A stretch of DNA of 64,000 nucleotides, from positions 258,501 through 322,500 of the forward strand of contig JAPFBL010000555.1 in NCBI GenBank assembly GCA_026182355.1. The letters run 5' to 3'. Source of the DNA: Hermatobates lingyangjiaoensis. Its lineage: Eukaryota; Arthropoda; Insecta; Hemiptera; Hermatobatidae. Position 1 is the stretch's first letter. Each line of letters starts with the position of its first letter. A model generated the notes under the pieces. That model was not told the origin of the DNA and did not search any database. It saw only the letters and a list, made by a program, of their open reading frames with translations. The translations under genes and the position numbers were made by a program. This document shows positions 56,450 through 64,000 of the stretch, piece by piece.

Positions 56450-58589
56450 TCTTTATAAATAAAATAATGATTTTGTCTGTACATTGCTTAGAACTGACTC
56501 ATTTCAAGTTTTCTTTACGTTTCATACATTGGAGAAACCGAATCCACCCTTAGAAAAATTTCTGTCGGTTTGTCCGCAAAACTTTGTCACAGGTAAACTC
56601 AGCTACCATAAGACATATAAAGCTGAAACTTTTACAGTAGATTTGTGTAGGTCTAACTTAAAATATAGGCTATGAATTGATTGGAAATTCAACGTAGAAG
56701 TGAAGTTATGGACGTTTAACGCAAAAATGTTTGTCACAAGTAAACTCAGCCACCATAAGACATAGCGAGCTGAAACATTGACACTGGATTTGTGTGTGCC
56801 TAACTTAAAATATGGGCTCTAAATAGATTATTAATTCAGTACAGAAGCGAAGATATGGGGCTTTTAGCTGTATTTTCCTAACTTCACAGACAAGTTTGTT
56901 TTGAAAATACACAGGTGTGGCAAGTAGGTATTGTTAGTTGATTTTAATTTCAATTGAGCATATGAATATATTGCGTATTTGACATCATTGAAATGGTGTT
57001 TCACAGAGATAAGGATGTACTATCTATTGAGAATAAATGTTTTGTAAACGAGCAATTCTCAACTCTTAATATGAACAGGGAGGAAAAATCAACAAACAAG
57101 TTCTTACGCTATATGAAGCCGAGGAAAGAACTTACAAGTCAGTAAAGAGATTGGATTAGTGACGAAGAAGCAGTTCATTATCTAATTGAATTTCTTGACT
57201 CTGAATTTATTTCTCCTGGACTGCCTGCTCATGAGTAAAAACTTAAAGTAGAGCACCAATCATGCTACAATTTAGTAGCAGTAACAAATTTCATGTTACG
57301 AAACATGAGTGCCCCAAAACTGTGCAACGGGACACGACTCTGAGTTCGTGCTCTACACAGATATGCCATAGAGGCGGACATAATGACTGGATGTGGTATT
57401 GGGGAGTCTGTGTGTATACTTCACATACCATTGATTCCGAGCCACTGTCTGTTTACGTTGAAATGATTGCAAAGTTCGGTCAGAGTCTATTTCGCAATGA
57501 CGTTAACTAAGTCGCAAAGGGAGACTTCATCTAACGCAGGAATACAAGGTAGCAAAACCAAGTTTTTCTCACATGGTCAAATGTAGTTTACATGCTCAAC
57601 GGTCAGAGGTTTCAACTCTTTCTTCTACCTGAACCTGAAGGACAGACAGCTAATGTAGTGTATAAGCTGGAGGCATTTGTTTAACACTGTAGTAATAATG
57701 GTATTTTCTACTATTCTATAATTTCTAATGACATTTTGAAATACCAAAAATGACGGAACTTCTGATTCCTCAGTGGTATAGCCGAAAGGCAATAGGCACA
57801 CGGCAATAAACCAAAACAGGAACTTCTGATTCTGTCAAAGACGGGTACGTTTGCTATGTATTATATATAACTGTCAACGTTTTTTTAATTTAATATTTGC
57901 TTAATAAATACACTGGTAATAATGTAAGGTATGGGACCAGAGTAGCCCAGTGGCTTGCGTGATCGCCGATGACAGTAGTGCAAATGTATTATAAATAAAT
58001 GTAACAAACAAATATTTTTTTGAATTTAAAATGTGGATAATATAAAAGATGGTAATAAAGTAAAGGGATCTAGCCAGGGTTGCCAGTAGCTTGCTTGCTC
58101 GCCGATGACAGTAGTGCAAATGTATTATAAATAAACACAACAAAAATATTTTTTTTTAATTTAATATTTGCGTAATATAAACACTGGTAATAAAGTAAGG
58201 TATGGAACCAGAGTAGCCCAGTGGCTTGCGTGCTAGCTTTTGACTGGGAGCACGTTAATTAGAACTAACTCATTTCAAGTTTTCTTTACGTTTCATACTT
58301 CAGAGTAGCCACATGTACCCTTAGAATAATTTCTGTCTGTCGGTTTGTCCACAAAATATTGCTACCATAAGACATATAAAGCTGAAACATTGATTGTAGA
58401 TTTGTGTATGTCTAACTTAAAATCTAATCTTTGTATACAGAGGCTTTTTTTTAGCACTGTACTAATAATGGTATTTTCTACTATTCTATAACTTCTAATT
58501 GTAGTATTAGTATAATACTATAATTGATATTTTGGAATACCAAGTATAATAGAATTTTTGATTCCGTCAAAGACGGGTACGTTTGCTAG
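56450..58589 (+). mobile_element. Helitron B, complete non-autonomous copy
   Basis: Starts A|TCTTTATAAATAAAATAATG at 56450. It ends in hairpin CCGTC AAA GACGG, spacer and CTAG (58586-58589) followed by T. Length 2,140 bp. It is the inverted homologue of Helitron A and shares its 82-codon frame (57262-57510), internal degraded 3' end (about 57725-57855) and tRNA-like segments (57935-57965, 58205-58260). No Rep/helicase motif. It starts 48 bp from the outward-facing start of Helitron C. Confidence 0.82.
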
Positions 58590-60563
58590 TCTCTATATAT
58601 ATAAAAATGAATGTATGTTTGTTTGTTTGTACTCGATAGATTCAAAAACCATACATCTAATCGCCGTGAAAATTTAGGAAATTATTAGGTATATCCCCGG
58701 GAAGGTTTATGTAATTTTGTTTTAAAAATCAGAGTTGTGGTTCAGGTAATATCCCAAAAATATTATAATAGATAAGGTTTGCTGTATAACCTGTTTGTTT
58801 ACATTTTGATTTTTAATTGGCACTGGTGGCCGCAGGAAGGTTATTCTTTATGAATAACTAACTTATAATATTTCCACATGCTTTGTTCAATTGGAAATAA
58901 CCAGGTACCAGAAATTTTATTATTGTTTTCAGATTGATATTGTAATTTTACAAAAAGACAATATTGTAATTTTATATGGGTTTCTTATTAACTTTAACAA
59001 AGCTTTAGTTATTATCAATAGTTTACCATTAGCTTTTCATATCTAATTGGTTTAAGCATTAAAGAAAGTTATGCGTTATATAATAACTTACTAACTTTAA
59101 GTATCCATGATAGCATTACGAATAATAATGACAGTATTTGAACCATTAATTCTAATCTTAAAAGAATAGTTAAAGTATTTTGTTTAAGTTTAATAATTGT
59201 AAGGCTTCCTTATTTATTCCTGATTGATTAATTCGTTTGTTTAAAATATTTAATTATTTAGTATTTAAATATATTAGTAATTAGTATCCGGCCCTACTCA
59301 AACGATAAAAAACAGGCAAAATGATAAGTTATTATATATATTGATGATATCTAACTAGAAGACGTTTATGAATGTCTAAATCAGTAAAACTTTAAGGAAA
59401 TATATACAGCATAAAAACTTGATGAAGAAATGTTCAAATCAAAATGTACATATATAAAACTTAATCAGAGTATGTATTTGTGTGTATAAATACAGTTCTT
59501 AACATTACATAATGAAAAATATATTTAGAATTTAACATTTAGGACTCAATTGACACTTTTCATTACAATGCTTCTTCATAAACAAATAATATTTCATCAA
59601 AATATTGTTATTCAAACTTTTAAGATACAATTTTGTTTACTGATATCATTTTAATTAAACATTTAAAACTGTGTGAAGTCTTCAAATTGAAATTACTGAA
59701 TGAAATGTAATGCGATATGGCTTAGCCTCTTCAACTAACTGGCTCCTAATTGAAACGATTTCTGGGTTTAAAATTCGTATCATTATATTTAATAGATAAG
59801 ACATATCACATTTAATAAGCTTAGAGTTCTTTCAACATTTCTTGATGTATTGTTCGGCAAAAAATATTCTTTTTATTATTTGTTAATCTAATCTATCAAC
59901 TACCAATTGTATTAGACAATGTGTGCAATTTATAATCAGTGTTAGATTATATCTTTTTTGCATAATCTATAATTTTAATTCTGTATTAATTTCGTTTATC
60001 TCAAAAAAGTTAAGTGTAACGGAACTATAGAAAATTTAAATTGTTTTCGTTATATGTAATTTATTATTAGAGTTGGAATTAAATTGTTTCCCGGGTAAAG
60101 CCGGGTAGATCAGCTATAAATAATATTCCGAAATTTTTGAAGAAATAATTTATTCAAAATTTTCATTATTTTCAACGCTCAACAAATTGATTTTGAACAC
60201 CACTTTTGTTCAGTTATACCTCCCAAAAAAATTGCCTCGTTCTACTTCTCAGAAATTAAAAAAAAAAATGAATGAGGTTCAGCAGCAAAGAATTAAAATT
60301 ATGAGCGATAAATTAATGAGTCTCTTATTAATTAAAGTTAATTTGAACGTAACACAACATTCATTGACTGTTTTTTTTTTCTTTTTATTGTTTAAACCAA
60401 TCCCTATACTCAGATTTATTCACTTCCCGCGTGAATATTTCGAGGGCCAGGTGGGTATGGAACCCCGGACTACCAGCCCAGAGGCGGGGAAGTTAAGCAC
60501 TAAGCTAACCTGGCCTCTTTCATTGACTGTTAGGCGGTAGAAAGTGTTCGCCGGGTCAGCTAG
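58590..60563 (+). mobile_element. Helitron D, second family, non-autonomous
   Basis: Starts TCTCTATATATATAAAAATG, a typical animal Helitron 5' end, immediately after Helitron B. It ends GCCGGGTCAG CTAG at 60560-60563 followed by T. An internal decayed end-like segment (CCCGGGTAAAGCCGGGTAGA, 60089-60108) suggests a nested or duplicated terminus. A SINE is inserted at 60373-60518. The interior is AT-rich with no ORF I recognise. Confidence 0.65.
60360..60531 (-). mobile_element. tRNA-derived SINE with intact target-site duplication
   Basis: Minus strand: head GAGGCCAGGTTAGCTTAGTG near 60517, B-box-like GGGGTTCCATACCC, and an A-rich tail (T-rich on plus) ending at 60373. It is bounded by a perfect 13-bp direct repeat TTCATTGACTGTT (60360-60372 and 60519-60531), the target-site duplication. 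It is short (~146 bp) and interrupts Helitron D. Confidence 0.88.
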
Positions 60564-61107
60564 TAGTCCATGAACAAGCTGGAATATGAAGTAATAACTT
60601 TTGAAATGTCCCTTCAAACCAAAGGTGTAAATCTTTTCAAACCAACCAACCTTTCGCTACCCATTGCCCACATCTATAACCTCCTGCTCGCACTAATGCC
60701 GTCATCATGAGAGGAAAAAGAAACGAAATCATAGAATAACATAAGTATTAATATTTGTCCTCTCGACTAATTTTGGTGTGGTTTCATAATGTATTTTGAC
60801 CATTTTTATTGTAAAAATTGCAGAAAATTCTGCATTTTTTACCTAAATAAATAGAGTTTTCTTTGAAGACGAGATGTGAGACATGTACATGTGCCTCCCT
60901 CCTAATTGCATAATCACTCACAAACTGGATTGAGCGTGTGCAAATGTCGCGTGCTTGGGAACATACATTCCCATTTCTGTGTATGTTTCAAATATGATGG
61001 TTGAGGACACTTTTATGTAATGAAAGTATATGTTTTCTTTTTCATAGTTTTCGGTAATATTACACGTATTGTGTAATATTGATATCTTATTGATGTGACA
61101 TAAATCC
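60564..61107. other. Unassigned between Helitron D and LINE
   Basis: No gene or repeat recognised. A short hairpin-like GTAATATTACACGTATTGTG near 61051 and a GTGCTGTGGATTCA segment lead into the LINE remnant. Confidence 0.35.
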
Positions 61108-61564
61108 ACAGGGAAAGTGCTGTGGATTCAGACATCAACGGAACAAATCTAAGCTGGGGATATTCCTTATGTGCAATCTGTATTCCATACTCAAATCAAG
61201 AAATACTCCACAGGCAGTGAAGGACCTTGTCTATAAGGCGGTCATTCGTTCTACTATGACATATGGATGCTCAGTCTGGTTTGGAGCGGCGCCCACAAAC
61301 AAGAAATGCATCCAAATAGTACAGAATAAATGTGCCCGCCTTATAGCTAGGGCTCCATGGTACGCCAGAAATGTTGATATTCAACATGATTTGAGTTTGG
61401 AATCTATCTATTCCTACATTGCTCGACTTGCCGGTAATGAAGACAAAAAAAAACTGTCAACCCATTCAAATCTCCTTGTTCGGGAACTAAATCCTACTCC
61501 CAACCTTTCCTATTCCCACGATCCTCAAAGTTTCCTATTTAAACTAAAAATGATGACCACATGA
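61108..61564 (+). pseudogene. Jockey-type LINE reverse transcriptase, C-terminal end
   Basis: An open frame continuing upstream of the first Met (61169). It reads the typical post-catalytic region of jockey-clade RTs: SKLGIFLMCNLYSILKSRN, AVKDLVYKAVIRSTMTYGCS, VWFGAAPTNKKCIQIVQNKC, ARLIARAPWYARN, ending at TGA 61562-61564. Catalytic domains are absent, so the copy is 5'-truncated, as is usual for LINEs. Confidence 0.85.
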
Positions 61565-61935
61565 CTCCAAAAGTATACCTCAGAGAATGAAAAGCCTGAA
61601 GACCAAACGACCACGAAGACGACACATTCCCTGACAGACTTGACTCCTCCATTCTTGAAAATGTTTACTGACCCAACAAAAACAGCAGGATAAGAATCTA
61701 GCAGTAGTGGGCCACTGGTCCGGAACTGTTATTTACGACATGCACTGTTGTGCGTGGTGATATTCGTTGGTCGTTGGAATATGCTTGACTTGAAGCAGGT
61801 ACTAAGTACCTCTGCCTCAAGGAAGCATCTTTTCCTATTCTCTCCTTATATTCTATTGACATCCCACTGCATGCTTGTAAATCTGATTGTGAGTCAGTGC
61901 CTCCCCCATTCCAACAGAACCCCCTCAATGTATTT
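61565..61935 (+). mobile_element. LINE 3' untranslated region (probable)
   Basis: GC-richer than its flanks and continuous with the LINE frame. It runs to about CCCCCTCAATGTATTTATAA, then returns to AT-rich DNA. No clear poly(A) tail or target-site duplication was identified. Confidence 0.5.
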
Positions 61936-62419
61936 ATAAAAGAAAAACAAGTACATTTTGAAAATAATATATTTCTAATAAGTTATAAGTATTTTTATGT
62001 ACAAATTATTATCTTGATTCACTTTAATAGCAAAGGTGTTTAAATTCACAGCAATAGTATATTTAAATACAGTATAAATAAGTAATACAATTATTCATCG
62101 AAATAAATTGATAAAAAGATTGAATAGTATAACAGTAGAAGGTAAATTATTATTATTATTCTTATTTTTTTTTATTTTAAAAATAGAAAAAATATAGTTC
62201 AATTCTCAATTAATAGAAAGTACTAAAATGCCTCTTGTGTACATAGAAAAACGTGTTTACTACACAAATATTTGCTCCAACAAATACATATTGAGTTTCT
62301 ATCTCTACACGTATGGAATGGCAACCTCACAAAAATAATAGTATAACATAAACAGATAACAGTTATTGTTCATGAAATGGCTTATAGTAATAGTTGATAT
62401 ATAAATATATAAGTAGTGA
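61936..62419 (-). other. SNX3-type gene 3'UTR and downstream DNA
   Basis: Downstream of the stop on the minus strand. An AATAAA signal on that strand is possible at 62176-62171. Otherwise AT-rich sequence without recognisable features. Confidence 0.4.
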
Positions 62420-62525
62420 TTATGTGTTCCTGATTTTACCAGGAACATAGTTTTTATCGATGACTGGTTCTTGAAGGAACATGTGGAGACATCGTTCATT
62501 TTGGGCTAACGGATGGCCAGCAATT
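62420..62525 (-). CDS. SNX3: Sorting nexin SNX3/SNX12-type, last coding exon
   Basis: Minus-strand exon after acceptor TTTTCTTTTCAG (62527-62526). The first base completes a codon, then it reads IAGHPLAQNERCLHMFLQ, EPVIDKNYVPGKIRNT and TAA (62422-62420). This is the conserved C-terminal end of the PX domain and tail of SNX3/SNX12. The family binds PI(3)P on early endosomes and, as SNX3, works with retromer in Wntless recycling. The NYVPGK tail resembles SNX12 as well, and invertebrates usually have a single member. Upstream exons (phosphoinositide-binding part of PX) are not visible before the window end. Confidence 0.9.
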
Positions 62526-62754
62526 CTGAAAAGAAAACATCGGATTTAATGACCTTATTATATGGAATATCAATCAATACATATGCCATTCAATTATAAC
62601 AAAATAAATTCTAACAACGTGATAAACCAATAAGATCTCCTATGTAGCATACGCATTATAGTATAATAGTCAGTATAAAACCGGAAAGACGATCCAAATT
62701 GGACACAATACGAGTTAAACACCGAAGAAGAGTAACACACGGAGTATTTTTTTA
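62526..62754. other. SNX3-type intron; fragment of element 7
   Basis: Part of the last intron. Bases about 62684-62745 (ACGATCCAAATTGGACACAA, TACGAGTTAAACACC, ..AGAGTAACACAC) match the outer left flank of element 7 (18482-18540). The hammerhead core itself is absent. Confidence 0.6.
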
Positions 62755-62955
62755 TTACTTATACCGATCCCCTAGCGGGTGATAACGTCAGCCGTTAGCA
62801 GGCTTTTTGTTTGATCGGTGATTCTACAGATTCTATATTGGGAGTCTCTAAATTTTGCCTAACTCAAGTGTATTTCAAATAGGGTTCTTTAGCGAGTAAC
62901 TGACATCGGGCAGGAAAAGGGACCGACGAGACCGGACTACCAGCCTGTTTTGATC
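62755..62955 (-). mobile_element. tRNA-derived SINE, partial minus copy
   Basis: Minus-strand blocks GATGTCAGTTACTCGCTAAA, GTTAGGCAAAATTTAGAGAC and TCCCAATATAGAATCTGTAG match the SINE body. The tRNA head (CTGGTAGTCCGGTCTCG) is truncated. Confidence 0.65.
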
Positions 62956-63250
62956 TATTGTCGTGTACCTGGATTGTCAAATCATACCACGAAATATAGC
63001 AGAGCAGGTCGATGTTTTTTAACGTGGTGCCCTTTAGCCATTCAGCGTGGCACCAGCATCACACAAGGGAGGGACCGCCAGTACGCCGTCGAATGCCCGA
63101 GGTGGACCTCGCGGAGGCGGGCATCCACGACTGACATCACACAAATTATAACTAAGCAAACATTTGATCAAGTTAAAAAAAAAAAAAAAAATTAATGATA
63201 ATAAAATAAAATTAAAAAAAAAAATTAATAATAAAATAAAATAAAATTAA
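62956..63250 (+). mobile_element. GC-rich retrotransposon 3' end (unidentified) with A-rich tail
   Basis: Bases 62956-63150 are unusually GC-rich (CCGAGGTGGACCTCGCGGAG). They are followed by a run of A residues and (A)nTTAATAATAAAAT repeats, as at a poly(A)-terminated retroelement. The family is unknown. Confidence 0.45.
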
Positions 63251-63740
63251 AAAAAAGAAAACGATTTTATTAAATACTAAGAAGCCATAAAATTCCCAGT
63301 ATAATAATTCTATAAAAGGCTAAAAATGTAAAACATAATTCAAAATTGAAATCTTTCGTTTGAAGATGTAATGTAATTATCGTACATCCTTAATTATAAA
63401 TTATCTTAAAACGACATTTTTTTCAGAGAAAATAAGAGTATTTTCTTGTTTTAAATTTGAAAATTTGACTTAAATATTCAATGTAGAAGCAGGTCAATTA
63501 AACGATGTAAGAAATCTACTGGCTATTTGAACAAAAGCCATGTTCTCCTGTAGGGAGATTATTTCGTAGCAAGAAATTTTCACTTTGGCTTTTCAAAAAT
63601 ATTATTACTGCTGTAGTTATACTAATGAGATTATTTGCATCAGTGGTGTGACATACAAAAATAAGCTTATATATTGATAAGTCTATCAATCACTATCGGT
63701 ACTACCTCAAGAATGAAAGACTAATAAACTTCTTTCATTT
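63251..63740 (+). repeat. R element, copy e (distal part)
   Basis: Matches 6410-7050 and 16120-16740: AAATTCCCAGTATAATAATT, AATTGAAATCTTTCGTTTG, TATTCAATGTAGAAGCAGG, ATTACTGCTGTAGTTATAC and GGTACTACCTCAAGAATGAA. The satellite and proximal part are absent. Confidence 0.75.
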
Positions 63741-64000
63741 ATTTTACATTGACATCGAATTTTTTCAGTGAATTCACCGAAAATTAATATAATGTTTAGA
63801 TGTTTAATGAAAACTTTTTAGTGATTTAAGTACTTATATGCGATGTAAGAAGATTAAAATTCTTATATGTAAAAAATCAACGACAACAGAGCATATCAAA
63901 CATATAATTTCTGATTCATTTCATGGTATGACGGATTTGTCTAACAAAATGTTCTAATTGATCTAAATGTTGCACCATTCTACAAAGCTTAATATCAGAT
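63741..64000. other. Unassigned AT-rich sequence at window end
   Basis: No gene or repeat recognised. SNX3-type upstream exons are not visible here. Confidence 0.4.

Overview
This is AT-rich animal nuclear DNA. It has spliced genes with GT..AG introns, several (TA)n microsatellites, satellite arrays and dense retroelements. The four host genes found (C1D, RPL31, PSMG4, SNX3-type) are conserved animal genes. The RPL31 protein reads closest to arthropod orthologues; a chelicerate would fit, but this is inference only. About 80% of the window is repetitive.

Layout. 1-16.7 kb: a 158-bp satellite (both orientations) and a ~78/156-bp dimeric satellite (7.07-12.61 kb), alternating with copies of an unnamed dispersed element ('R element'), one of which is split by a complete non-autonomous Helitron. 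16.8-44.5 kb: a Penelope-like element (PLE) nest. Small palindromic insertions lie between (TA)n tracts. They are followed by a head-to-tail array of ~2.73-kb PLE units on the minus strand, an ~8.4-kb segment repeated 16,362 bp further on, and a terminal inverted PLE copy with a long open frame (reverse transcriptase plus GIY-YIG endonuclease). 45-64 kb: C1D (-), RPL31 (+, two coding exons 3.65 kb apart), PSMG4 (+) and the last exon of an SNX3/12-type sorting nexin (-), separated by Helitrons, tRNA-derived SINEs, 5S-rRNA-derived tandem repeats and a LINE 3' end.

Main observation. A hammerhead-ribozyme-like core (CTGANGA, stem II hairpin, GAA, then a short self-complementary tract and H, with residual stem I pairing) occurs in every PLE unit and in about a dozen unrelated small insertions. 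Most of the small insertions are head-to-head palindromes bounded by (TA)n. In nearly every case the tract at the stem III position is a perfect 4- or 6-nt palindrome (ACGT, AATT, ATAT, AGCT, AGATCT, ACGCGT, ACCGGT), as expected if stem III forms between two molecules or two arms. One element is present in one copy of a duplicated (TA)n site (2.2-2.6 kb) and absent from the other (1.2-1.4 kb), giving a natural empty/filled-site pair. The large PLE block has the same architecture: inverted halves with (TA)n at both outer ends.

Most PLE units carry scattered 1-bp indels. These may be decay or uncorrected long-read errors, and the exact 16-kb-spaced duplication may be real or an assembly artefact.
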